Origin: Bacteroidales bacterium UBA3868
GTDB taxonomy: Bacteria > Bacteroidota > Bacteroidia > Bacteroidales > WCHB1-69
Assembly: GCA_002392325.1 (NCBI GenBank)
Contig: DGGS01000085.1
Coordinates: forward strand, 1-8,460
Direction of reading: 5' to 3'
DNA: 8,460 bases
Below, in pieces: positions 1 to 6,394 of the stretch. The position numbers were made by a program, and so were the translations under genes. The notes under the pieces are model-generated. The model was not told the DNA's origin. It did not search any database and saw only the letters and a list, made by a program, of their open reading frames with translations. Within the stretch, counting starts at the first letter, position 1. Every line of letters starts with the position of its first letter.

Positions 1-446
1 ATGGTGTTGTTGGTCGTGATATGGAAATAGTCAGCGTCTGAGGGAACTGTCCATCCTTTTGGAATGTAGTTGTAAGTCTTATCCTCAGAAGAGGCCACAA
101 TTTCCGTTGTACCGAAGTTCTTGGCTTCCTTAGCGGCTTTCTTTGCCCAAACACCAGTTTGGAGATAAGCGGCTTTGGTCTTCATCAGGTTGGCAGGCAC
201 CATGAAGAATTGGGTGCTGGCACCACCACCGAGGAAAAGCACTTCGTAGTTGTCAGGAATGTTAAGAAGGTCGCGCCACAGTTGGCGAGTTTCAGCCATC
301 ACTCGCTCCCAACCCGGAGTACGATGGGAAATCTCCATCAAACCGACACCAGTGTTGTCAAAATTGCGGATAGCGTTGATTGTGGATTCAACTGCTTCTT
401 TCGGAAGGACGCAAGGTCCTGCATTAAAATTATGTACTTCTTTCAT
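1..446 (-). CDS. serC: Phosphoserine aminotransferase, N-terminal part (cut by window edge)
   Basis: SerC is a PLP-dependent enzyme that converts 3-phosphohydroxypyruvate and glutamate to phosphoserine and 2-oxoglutarate in cytoplasmic serine biosynthesis; in many bacteria it also acts in pyridoxal phosphate synthesis. About 148 codons are visible. The start MKEVHNFNAGP is the family's characteristic N-terminus. MEISHR follows at about residues 37-42. The cofactor phosphate-binding loop GGGASTQF lies at about 73-80, and the segment AAYLQTGVWAKKA with its conserved Trp at about 100. The rest of the protein, including the Schiff-base lysine, lies beyond position 1. The ATG at 446 gives exactly the usual family start; no Shine-Dalgarno precedes it, which is normal in Bacteroidota. 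A -7 promoter box lies 56 bases upstream. Recognition is from motif memory, not a search, but the match is strong. Confidence 0.95.
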   Translation of the reverse strand, partial: MKEVHNFNAGPCVLPKEAVESTINAIRNFDNTGVGLMEISHRTPGWERVMAETRQLWRDLLNIPDNYEVLFLGGGASTQFFMVPANLMKTKAAYLQTGVWAKKAAKEAKNFGTTEIVASSEDKTYNYIPKGWTVPSDADYFHITTNNT

Positions 447-502
447 AATTAATTGATTATGTTTGTGTTATATGATATTTTAGATTGTTGTTCTAAAAAC
501 TA

Positions 503-512
503 TGCAAAGATA
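503..512 (-). promoter_or_regulatory. Promoter -7 element of serC
   Basis: On the minus strand the sequence reads TATCTTTGCA, an exact match to the Bacteroidota sigma-ABfr -7 box TAnnTTTG, followed by CA. It is preceded by G, as in the other four matching promoters of this window. It lies 56 bases before the serC start, so the leader would be about 50 nt. I see no good TTTG at the usual -33 spacing; that region would overlap the end of the upstream lipoprotein gene. Confidence 0.65.
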
Positions 513-526
513 CGAAATATATTATG

Positions 527-817
527 TTATTTCTCTATGCAAGTCATAAAAGGATGCATGATAAGACCATAATTCTCGAAATGAATGGAAGTCGTATCAT
601 GATAATTAAGGTCAAAACATTCTTGGGTAAGCACCGTATCGAACACGGTCATGGGCACCGGATAATGATACATCATCGCTCTAAAACGGGCCGAGTCCAC
701 AATTTCATATACGCCGCCGGAAGTGCAGGTGCACTTTTTCTTCTTTGTGCAAGACACGGAACAGGTCATTAAAACACAAAGGATTGATACTGCGGCGATT
801 GTAAAATACTTTTTCAT
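527..817 (-). CDS. Small cysteine- and lysine-rich lipoprotein of unknown function
   Basis: This is a 96-residue protein that I do not recognise. It starts MKKYF and has a hydrophobic signal segment (about residues 4-19), then CSVSC followed by TKKKKCTCT. Cys23, or less likely Cys19, could be lipidated after signal peptidase II cleavage; the residue at -3 is Ser, so the lipobox is loose, as is common in Bacteroidota. Lysines rather than acidic residues follow the cysteine, so there is no obvious surface-export signal, and a periplasm-facing location is the simpler guess. An ATG at 835 would add six residues (MLKSFK), but the ATG at 817 gives the typical MKK signal-peptide start and is preferred. 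The gene sits between the tRNA-Leu terminator and the serC promoter. No -7 box was found upstream. The stop is only 14 bases from the serC -7 element. Confidence 0.7.
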   Translation of the reverse strand: MKKYFTIAAVSILCVLMTCSVSCTKKKKCTCTSGGVYEIVDSARFRAMMYHYPVPMTVFDTVLTQECFDLNYHDTTSIHFENYGLIMHPFMTCIEK

Positions 818-877
818 TTTAAAAGATTTTAACATTAATAATATATGTGGTAACGACCATCAATGATGTTTATTGCC

Positions 878-910
878 AAAAAAAAACAGCAGCATTTAAA
901 AACACTACTG
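878..910 (-). terminator. Rho-independent terminator after tRNA-Leu
   Basis: Read on the minus strand, CAGTAGTGTTT can pair with AAATGCTGCTG, using three G-U wobbles, to form a stem of about 10 bp. A run of nine T follows immediately. It begins 8 bases after the tRNA 3' end, so it most likely terminates the tRNA transcript and separates it from the lipoprotein gene. Confidence 0.75.
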
Positions 911-917
911 CATTTTG

Positions 918-1001
918 TACCGAAGGCCGGGATCGAACCGGCACGAGTGTTACCTCATTGGTTTTTGAGACCAACGCGTCTACCTATTCCGCCACTTCGG
1001 C
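918..1001 (-). tRNA. tRNA-Leu, anticodon CAA
   Basis: This 84-nt gene folds as a class II tRNA. The acceptor strand GCCGAAG pairs with CTTCGGT (first pair G-U), and the discriminator base is A, as expected for leucine. The D-arm region reads GCGGAATAGGTAGACGCG. The anticodon stem is TTGGT/ACCAA with loop CTCAAAA, giving anticodon CAA, which reads UUG codons. A long variable arm with a GAG/CTC stem follows, then the T-arm GCCGG-TTCGATC-CCGGC. CCA is not encoded and must be added after transcription. The tRNA is a single unit with its own promoter and terminator. Confidence 0.97.
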
Positions 1002-1037
1002 TTAGCGGGTGAAACCACCCAACTTCAACTCGTTGAA

Positions 1038-1081
1038 ATCGGGTGCAAAAATACATTTTTTTTTAATATATGCCACCCGAT
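1038..1081. repeat. Inverted repeat spanning the tRNA-Leu promoter, downstream of lysS
   Basis: ATCGGGTGCA at 1038-1047 is matched by TGCCACCCGAT at 1071-1081. This makes a 10-bp stem with one bulged base and a loop of about 23 bases. The -7 box of the tRNA promoter lies partly in one arm and partly in the loop. It begins 9 bases after the lysS stop, so the lysS transcript would carry it. No U-run follows, so it is a poor intrinsic terminator. It could be an mRNA 3'-end stabilising structure, an operator, or chance. Confidence 0.4.
1044..1053 (-). promoter_or_regulatory. Promoter -7 element of tRNA-Leu
   Basis: The minus strand reads TATTTTTGCA, an exact TAnnTTTG box, 42 bases before the mature tRNA 5' end. 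The predicted start near 1038 gives a leader of about 37 nt. That leader contains a small GGGTG/CACCC hairpin (1007-1020) and a TTCAAC/GTTGAA inverted repeat (1024-1037). An A9 tract lies just upstream on the minus strand. Confidence 0.7.
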
Positions 1082-1089
1082 AACAAATA

Positions 1090-2805
1090 TTATTGCACTA
1101 TCCACCCTTGAATCACTTCCAAGGTGGCGGCAGGAACATCCAGTTTCAGTTTCTTGCGCATGCCACCCAAGTCATTTAACAACTTGTTGGGATTGGCTTG
1201 CTTAAGTTGATCAACGGTAAAAATATTCAATTTTTTCAAGGCGGGAATCCACGCAGCATCCATACCTAAGGCGATAAAATCCTCATCTTTGCTCACTTCC
1301 TGTTTCTTTTCTGGACGCATTTGCGGGAAGAAAAGCACATCCTGAATGGAAGGAGAATTAGTCATAATCATCGCCAAACGGTCAATGCCGATGCCTAAAC
1401 CAGCGGTCGGCGGCATACCGATTTCCAAAGAGCGCAAGAAGTCTTCATCCAGCACCATGGATTCAGTGTCACCGCGTTTGCCCAGTTCCAACTGATCCTC
1501 GAAACGTTTACGCTGATCAATCGGGTCGTTCAGCTCGGAGTAAGCGTTACAGATTTCCTTGCCGTTGCACATGGCTTCAAAACGCTCGGTAAGACCGGGT
1601 TTGGAGCGGTGCTTTTTGGTTAACGGGGACATCTCAATCGGATAATCGTAAATAAAGGTCGGTTGGATGAGTTTTGATTCGCAAGTCTCTCCAAAAATCT
1701 CGTCAATCAGTTTGCCTTTACCCATGGTCTCGTCCACTTTTACGCCTTGTGATTCAGCGAATTTGGCCAAGGCGGCCTCGTCCATTTCGGAAATGTCGGT
1801 GCCGGTGAAATGCTCAATGGCCTCGAACATGGTGTAGCGTTTCCAAGGGCGCTTGAAATCAATGATGTTCTCCCCTACCTGCACTTGTGTGGTGCCATGC
1901 AAGGCAAGAGCAATTCTTTCCACCATTTCTTCCACTATGTTCATCATCCATTCGTAATCCTTATAAGGCACATAGAGTTCCATTTGGGTGAACTCGGGGT
2001 TGTGAAAACGGTCCATACCTTCGTTACGGAAATCCTTAGAGAACTCATACACGCCGTTGAACCCGCCCACAATCAGTTTTTTAAGATAGAGTTCGTCGGC
2101 AATACGCAGATAGAGCGTCATATCCAGCGTGTTGTGGTGGGTTTTGAAAGGACGGGCCGCCGCACCACCATAGAGGGGTTGCAGAATCGGGGTTTCCACT
2201 TCCAAATAACCTTTTTCGTTCAAATAATTGCGCATGGTGTTCACCAACAGCGTACGCTTGATGAAAGTGTCTTTGATCTGCGGATTCACGATGAGGTCGA
2301 TGTAACGCTGACGGTAGCGCTGCTCCGGATCCTGGAAAGCGTCATACACTTTGCCGTCTTTCTCTTTCACAATAGGCAGTGGGCAAACAGACTTGCAAAG
2401 AATGGTGAACTCTTTCACATGCACACTGATTTCACCCATCTGAGTGGTGAACACAAAACCTTTCACACCGATAATATCACCGATGTCCAATTTTTTGAAC
2501 ACACTGTTATACATGGTTTTATCCTCACCGGGGCATATCTCATCGCGTTTGGCGTAGATTTGGATTCTGCCGACGGCGTCTTGAATCTCAAAGAAGGAGA
2601 CGGCACCCATAATGCGCTGTGTCATAATACGACCTGCAATGCTCACATTCTGGAATTTGGAATTGTCCTTAGGGAATTCTTCCAAAATCTGGGCGGTTGT
2701 GGCATTCACTTCATATTCGGCAGCCGGATAAGGGTTGATACCGAGATTTAATAAATCGTCTAATTTTTTTCTACGGATAATTTCTTGTTCGGATAATTCT
2801 GGCAT
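1090..2805 (-). CDS. lysS: Lysyl-tRNA synthetase, class II, with C-terminal extension
   Basis: LysS charges tRNA-Lys with lysine using ATP in the cytoplasm. The protein is 571 residues. The N-terminal OB-fold anticodon-binding domain spans about residues 50-150 (ISIAGRI-like start, FFEIQD, GVKGFV). The class II catalytic core follows. Motif 1 lies around 175-206 (ending YLEVETPIL), motif 2 around 257-278 ([20 protein letters not shown]), and motif 3 around 469-498 ([11 protein letters not shown], then [15 protein letters not shown]). These motifs are diagnostic for the LysU/LysS family. Most bacterial LysS proteins are about 500 residues and end at motif 3. Here about 70 residues follow (500-571), as I recall for Bacteroidota homologues. 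The ATG at 2805 gives a normal family N-terminus and lies 18 bases after the -7 box, so the leader is very short. Confidence 0.97.
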   Translation of the reverse strand: MPELSEQEIIRRKKLDDLLNLGINPYPAAEYEVNATTAQILEEFPKDNSKFQNVSIAGRIMTQRIMGAVSFFEIQDAVGRIQIYAKRDEICPGEDKTMYNSVFKKLDIGDIIGVKGFVFTTQMGEISVHVKEFTILCKSVCPLPIVKEKDGKVYDAFQDPEQRYRQRYIDLIVNPQIKDTFIKRTLLVNTMRNYLNEKGYLEVETPILQPLYGGAAARPFKTHHNTLDMTLYLRIADELYLKKLIVGGFNGVYEFSKDFRNEGMDRFHNPEFTQMELYVPYKDYEWMMNIVEEMVERIALALHGTTQVQVGENIIDFKRPWKRYTMFEAIEHFTGTDISEMDEAALAKFAESQGVKVDETMGKGKLIDEIFGETCESKLIQPTFIYDYPIEMSPLTKKHRSKPGLTERFEAMCNGKEICNAYSELNDPIDQRKRFEDQLELGKRGDTESMVLDEDFLRSLEIGMPPTAGLGIGIDRLAMIMTNSPSIQDVLFFPQMRPEKKQEVSKDEDFIALGMDAAWIPALKKLNIFTVDQLKQANPNKLLNDLGGMRKKLKLDVPAATLEVIQGWIVQ

Positions 2806-2823
2806 AACAACTGTGTTTTAGGT

Positions 2824-2833
2824 TGCAAAAGTA
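2824..2833 (-). promoter_or_regulatory. Promoter -7 element of lysS
   Basis: The minus strand reads TACTTTTGCA, an exact TAnnTTTG box, only 18 bases before the lysS ATG, which predicts a leader of roughly 10-14 nt. The 17 bases at 2824-2840 are identical to those at the parE promoter (6289-6305). No clear -33 TTTG was seen. Confidence 0.7.
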
Positions 2834-2867
2834 CAAAAAAAGCAGGTGTGACGAGACATGGTGACAT

Positions 2868-2901
2868 AAAAAAAAGAGACCGAACAATGTCGGTCTCTTT
2901 T
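2868..2901 (-). terminator. Rho-independent terminator of the T9SS-tailed protein gene
   Basis: AAAAGAGACCGA at 2872-2883 and TCGGTCTCTTTT at 2890-2901 form a perfect 12-bp stem with a 6-base loop. On the minus strand the stem ends in T and the run continues to 2868. It starts 20 bases after the stop of the gene at 2921-4231 and ends before the lysS promoter, so it isolates the two units. The arms are symmetrical and A-rich on the other side too, but no plus-strand gene is present to use it. Confidence 0.9.
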
Positions 2902-2920
2902 CTATAGGTTTATGTTGAAA

Positions 2921-4231
2921 TTATTTCACAACAACTTTCGTGGTGTGGTTGTTAACTTTCAGCATATAAACACCAGCGTTCATGTTGGCAACATTGATCT
3001 TGGTGCTGTTCACAACTTTGTCGCTGTAAACTTTTTGACCAACCAAGTTGAACATTTCAACGAGAACTTCCTCGTTGGTGTTGGTGTTAACGGTGATTAC
3101 AGAAGTTGCAGGGTTCGGGTAAACGGTAGCAACTGCCTCTTCGACTTCAGGAACATTCACGATAGCGCAATCGTTGCAGTTAGCGTGGAGTCCGATAAAC
3201 GGTTTCGGGTTGCCTTGCCAGAACGTGTTGGGTTGAAGAACAGGGAACCATTTTTCACTTTCCGTAAAGTTTTCATCACCGGTAAATGTACCTACTTGAA
3301 CATCGTTTAAAATTTCTTCTGTAAAGAGTTCGTTCCATTCTGTTCTCGGATCATCATAGAGGAGGGTACGGAAACTGTTGATATCGGTACCGATAATGGA
3401 AGAGGTGTCTCTGGTGTTGCCCGGAATGAAGGTAACGCTTACACCCAGTCTTTTGCAGTTCAAGTTGTTCAGCTCAGCAGGAGCGGGCAAGTTGAAATAG
3501 TAGAAAAATACACTATCGGTAACCGTTTCATAATCGAAAAGAACATCGTCCGTAACGATAACGGCGTTATTACCTAAAGAAATGAAAGCGCTGTCATATT
3601 CGCTCCAAGTGGAGTAGTCAGCAGCATAAGTTTTGTTGTTGTAAGGAACACGGATCATAGAGAAACCAGGACCATAATCAGTGTGTGTGTCATCATAGTA
3701 ATACAACGGTTGATAAATCGGTTCATCATCCAAATTGTAGAAATAGGAAATTCTAACGGTATCCACAACGCTGGTAGGAACATTGGTACCCCAGTGGTAC
3801 TGTACCAGCAACTGAAGGGAGTCGATGGAATAGTTACCGGATTGACCAATCAACGGAACATTCATGCCGGAATAGTCAGACAAATCATAGAAATCGGTCC
3901 AGCATTGGTGATCCCAATCATAGAATTGGCCGAATGACATGAATTGTACAGGGGAATTGCCGGATGAGAAAGGATAACGACCATTGGTGTCGCACATGAT
4001 CGGAGGTCCGAAACCATCCAATTCCATACCCCAGTAAGCTTCAAGGGCGTCAGCGAAGTTGAACCAAAAATCAGCTTGGGTATCAACACCCTTCTGCATG
4101 GTTGTAACGGCTTTTGCTTCTTTGTTACCAATCACGACGGGAGCTTTGTCCTTCACAACGCGAGGGGTAAACTGAGCAAATGTTGTAGCTGCGATGAGCA
4201 CAGCAACTAAAAGCGTAAATACTTTTTTCAT
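2921..4231 (-). CDS. Secreted protein with type IX secretion C-terminal sorting domain, function unknown
   Basis: This 436-residue protein begins with a clear Sec signal peptide (MKKVFTLLVAVLIAATTFA). Predicted signal peptidase I cleavage is after Ala19, leaving Gln20 as the mature N-terminus. The last 70 residues (about 367-436) are a type A T9SS sorting domain. It starts VYPNPATSVITV, continues with MFNLVGQKVYSDKV and MNAGVYMLKV, and ends TTKVVVK. Such proteins cross the outer membrane by T9SS and are usually attached to the cell surface or released. The middle (about 50-350) is rich in aromatic and acidic residues and looks beta-rich, with few cysteines (79, 110, 259, 352, 355). I recognise no enzymatic motif in it; it could be a structural or binding module. 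The gene is a single unit with its own promoter (4284-4293) and a strong terminator. Confidence 0.92.
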   Translation of the reverse strand: MKKVFTLLVAVLIAATTFAQFTPRVVKDKAPVVIGNKEAKAVTTMQKGVDTQADFWFNFADALEAYWGMELDGFGPPIMCDTNGRYPFSSGNSPVQFMSFGQFYDWDHQCWTDFYDLSDYSGMNVPLIGQSGNYSIDSLQLLVQYHWGTNVPTSVVDTVRISYFYNLDDEPIYQPLYYYDDTHTDYGPGFSMIRVPYNNKTYAADYSTWSEYDSAFISLGNNAVIVTDDVLFDYETVTDSVFFYYFNLPAPAELNNLNCKRLGVSVTFIPGNTRDTSSIIGTDINSFRTLLYDDPRTEWNELFTEEILNDVQVGTFTGDENFTESEKWFPVLQPNTFWQGNPKPFIGLHANCNDCAIVNVPEVEEAVATVYPNPATSVITVNTNTNEEVLVEMFNLVGQKVYSDKVVNSTKINVANMNAGVYMLKVNNHTTKVVVK

Positions 4232-4283
4232 TTGTTTGAAATTTTAATTTATAATAAGTTTGTAAGCTTCTATTGATAGAGCC

Positions 4284-4293
4284 TGCAAATATA
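4284..4293 (-). promoter_or_regulatory. Promoter -7 element of the T9SS-tailed protein gene
   Basis: The minus strand reads TATATTTGCA, an exact TAnnTTTG box, 52 bases before the ATG at 4231 (leader about 47 nt). An A9 tract precedes it. The 21-base stretch 4284-4304 differs at one position from the tRNA-Leu promoter stretch 1044-1064. Confidence 0.7.
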
Positions 4294-4338
4294 CATTTTT
4301 TTTTGAAACAATCGAAAAAACAAAAAAATTATGATTTA

Positions 4339-6174
4339 TTAAGATTCTTCTGAAAAGTTGTCAATTTCTTCCCGTAAGTTCTCAATGATGAAGTTCTGCC
4401 GTTCCATGGTATTGTTGCCCATATAATACTCGATTATCGCATCAATATTGGCTTTGGGGTCCAAAACCACGGGTTCCAGACGAATGGATTTTCCGATAAA
4501 ACCTTGGAATTCTTTTGGCGAAATTTCACCCAAACCTTTAAATCGTGTAATTTCCGGTTTGCCGCCCAATGATTTGATAGCCGCCAGTTTTTCTTCTTCC
4601 GAATAACAATAATGTGTTTTTTGTTTGTTACGCACGCGGAAAAGCGGTGTTTGCAGCACATACACATGACCCGAACGAACCACATCGGGGAATAGCTGCA
4701 GGAAGAAAGCCAGCAGCAGCAAGCGGATATGCATGCCGTCCACATCGGCATCGGTGGCTATGACAATATTATTATAGCGCAATCCTTCCAAGCCATCTTC
4801 GAGATTCAACGCGGCCAGAAGCAATGCCAGTTCCTTGTTTTCATAAATGGCACTCTTCTTCTTGATAATATTAGCCGGCTTGCCCATCAAACTGAACACC
4901 GCCTGCGTGTTGGGATCTCGTGACTGGGTGATGGAACCGGATGCTGAAATACCCTCTGTGATAAAAATAGTGGTATCCAAGGCACGCGAATCATTTGTGT
5001 TGAAATGATACTTGCAGTCGCGTAGCTTGCTGTTGTTCAAACTCACCTTCTTCTGCAGCTCTTTTGACTGTTTTTTCAGATTGGCGATTGCTGTGCGCTC
5101 TTTTTCGGCTTCCTGAATTTTTTTCAAAATAATGTCCGCCACCTCCTGATGTTTGTGGAGATAATTGTCCAACAATCTGCCAATCATTTCATTGACATAA
5201 TAACGGACCGTCTGTCCGCCGGGCTCCATGTAGTCGGAACCCAACTTGGTTTTGGTCTGCGAGTCGAACAGCGGATCTTTGATTTTCACCGACATGGTGG
5301 CGCATACGGAGTTGCGCACATCACTCGGTTCAAAGTTTTTCTTGTAGAAATCGCGGAAGGTTTTCACAATGGCTTCACGCATGGCCTGTTGGTGTGTGCC
5401 CCCATGAATGGTGTACTGACTGTTCACAAAAGTGTAATAATCTTCGCCATACTTGCGGTTGGTGTGCACCATGGCAAACTCGAAGTTTTCATCCGTCAGA
5501 TAAATCGGTTCGTACAACCGGTCGGAACCTGTTTCTTTGTTCAGTAAATCAAGCAAACCATTTTTTGAATAAAATTTTTGCCCGTTAAAATTAATCGTCA
5601 GTCCGCGGTTCAGATAAACATAGTTCCAAAGCAAGTTCTCAATGTATTCGGTGTACCAATCGAAATTGACAAAAATAGTATCGTCCGGCAGAAAGGAAGC
5701 CATGGTTCCATTCTTCTCGGTTGTATCTTCAATCGGATATTCTTTTATCAGTTTGCCCTTGGAAAATTCGGCTTTTTTGATTTTGCCATCGCGTACACTT
5801 TGCACCAAAAGACTGGTGGACAATGCGTTAACCGCTTTCACACCCACACCATTCATACCGATGGAGGCAAAGTCGCCCTTGAAGTTACGACCGGTGTTCA
5901 TCTTAGAATAGCAGTCCACTACTTTGTTGAGCGGAATACCACGGCCGTAGTCACGCACGGTGACGCGCTTCTCTTTGATAGTCACTTCAATAGCTTTACC
6001 GTAGCCGTTCATGAACTCATCAATGGCGTTGTCCATCACCTCTTTCAGCAGCACATAAATACCGTCATCGTGGGAGGAACCATCGCCCACCTTTCCGATA
6101 TACATGCCGGGGCGCGTGCGGATATGGTCATCCCAATTCAGGGTTATAATAGCATCGTCTTTGTATTCTGACAT
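4339..6174 (-). CDS. parE: DNA topoisomerase IV subunit B
   Basis: ParE is the ATPase and TOPRIM subunit of topoisomerase IV, which with ParC decatenates and relaxes DNA. The protein is 611 residues. In the GHKL ATPase domain, Glu45 and Asn49 of LLKEVMDNAIDEF are the expected base and Mg ligand; YGRGIP is at 76-81, the lid motif SIGMNGVGVKAVNAL at 104-118, and the transducer lysine motif QTKTKLGS at 306-313. The TOPRIM domain keeps the catalytic Glu407 and the acidic cluster ATDADVDGMH (473-482); ITRFKGLGE follows at 542-550. Residue 409, almost always Asp in the EGDSA motif, is Ile here, and residue 430 before GK is Met, where Lys or Arg is usual. The lid sequence and overall wording match Bacteroidota ParE rather than GyrB. 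No parC is adjacent. It starts at the ATG at 6174 behind a long leader of about 110 nt. Confidence 0.93.
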   Translation of the reverse strand: MSEYKDDAIITLNWDDHIRTRPGMYIGKVGDGSSHDDGIYVLLKEVMDNAIDEFMNGYGKAIEVTIKEKRVTVRDYGRGIPLNKVVDCYSKMNTGRNFKGDFASIGMNGVGVKAVNALSTSLLVQSVRDGKIKKAEFSKGKLIKEYPIEDTTEKNGTMASFLPDDTIFVNFDWYTEYIENLLWNYVYLNRGLTINFNGQKFYSKNGLLDLLNKETGSDRLYEPIYLTDENFEFAMVHTNRKYGEDYYTFVNSQYTIHGGTHQQAMREAIVKTFRDFYKKNFEPSDVRNSVCATMSVKIKDPLFDSQTKTKLGSDYMEPGGQTVRYYVNEMIGRLLDNYLHKHQEVADIILKKIQEAEKERTAIANLKKQSKELQKKVSLNNSKLRDCKYHFNTNDSRALDTTIFITEGISASGSITQSRDPNTQAVFSLMGKPANIIKKKSAIYENKELALLLAALNLEDGLEGLRYNNIVIATDADVDGMHIRLLLLAFFLQLFPDVVRSGHVYVLQTPLFRVRNKQKTHYCYSEEEKLAAIKSLGGKPEITRFKGLGEISPKEFQGFIGKSIRLEPVVLDPKANIDAIIEYYMGNNTMERQNFIIENLREEIDNFSEES

Positions 6175-6196
6175 AAATGGTTATCTTACAAATGGT

Positions 6197-6256
6197 CTAA
6201 TCCTGTTTTTCCGGTTTGTAGAGAGGCGACGAGCCGCTTTTCCACAAGGGTAACAT
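6197..6256 (-). CDS. Possible 19-residue upstream ORF in the parE leader
   Basis: Downstream of the parE -7 box the leader contains an ATG at 6256 opening a 19-codon frame, MLPLWKSGSSPLYKPEKQD, that stops at 6197-6199, 22 bases before the parE ATG. A two-codon ATG-CGA-TAA lies just upstream of it. No ribosome binding site is visible, and I recognise no leader-peptide pattern. It may be chance; it is listed because the leader is long compared with the other units here. Confidence 0.2.
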   Translation of the reverse strand: MLPLWKSGSSPLYKPEKQD

Positions 6257-6288
6257 AATGGTTTTATCGCATTCTTTTCCAAATGCGG

Positions 6289-6298
6289 TGCAAAAGTA
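6289..6298 (-). promoter_or_regulatory. Promoter -7 element of parE
   Basis: The minus strand reads TACTTTTGCA, an exact TAnnTTTG box, 114 bases upstream of the parE ATG. The first 17 bases of this stretch (6289-6305) are identical to the lysS promoter stretch. It overlaps the out-of-frame read-through of the broken sigma factor gene, which supports the view that the open frame there is not a native coding end. Confidence 0.65.
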
Positions 6299-6328
6299 CA
6301 AAAAATTCGGTTGCTCGCGGTGTGACAA

Positions 6329-6394
6329 TCATTGCTCGCCATTCACCTGATACACCGTGTCCGACACGATGGTGGTGTCGCGGATCACGACGGT
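6329..6394 (-). pseudogene. Remnant: C-terminal tail of a second gene, possibly the former anti-sigma partner
   Basis: Shifted one base from the sigma factor frame, the minus strand reads TVVIRDTTIVSDTVYQVNGEQ and then stops with TGA at 6329-6331. The repeated DTxxV pattern (RDTTIV, SDTVYQV) resembles C-termini of Bacteroidota proteins often encoded next to ECF sigma factors, including membrane or periplasmic partners. This is inference from a 21-residue stretch; no start or body of such a gene remains. It ends 31 bases before the parE -7 box, a natural place for a gene to end. Confidence 0.45.

Noticed and set aside
1024..1037. TTCAAC-TC-GTTGAA as a terminator or attenuator in the tRNA leader
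   Set aside because: The loop would be only two bases and no U-run follows; it is listed only as a small palindrome in the leader.
1810..2751. A 313-codon open frame on the plus strand opposite lysS
   Set aside because: It lies wholly antisense to a strongly recognised gene, is rich in His and Phe as expected from the complement of LysS codons, and has no recognisable domain or promoter.
5578..6171. A 197-codon open frame on the plus strand opposite parE
   Set aside because: It is antisense to the conserved ATPase domain of ParE and shows no motif; it is a shadow of parE codon use.
4339..6174. Calling the type II topoisomerase subunit gyrB
   Set aside because: The lid motif SIGMNGVGVKAVNAL and the general sequence resemble Bacteroidota ParE, whereas GyrB normally has GGLHGVG. 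A full alignment would settle it.
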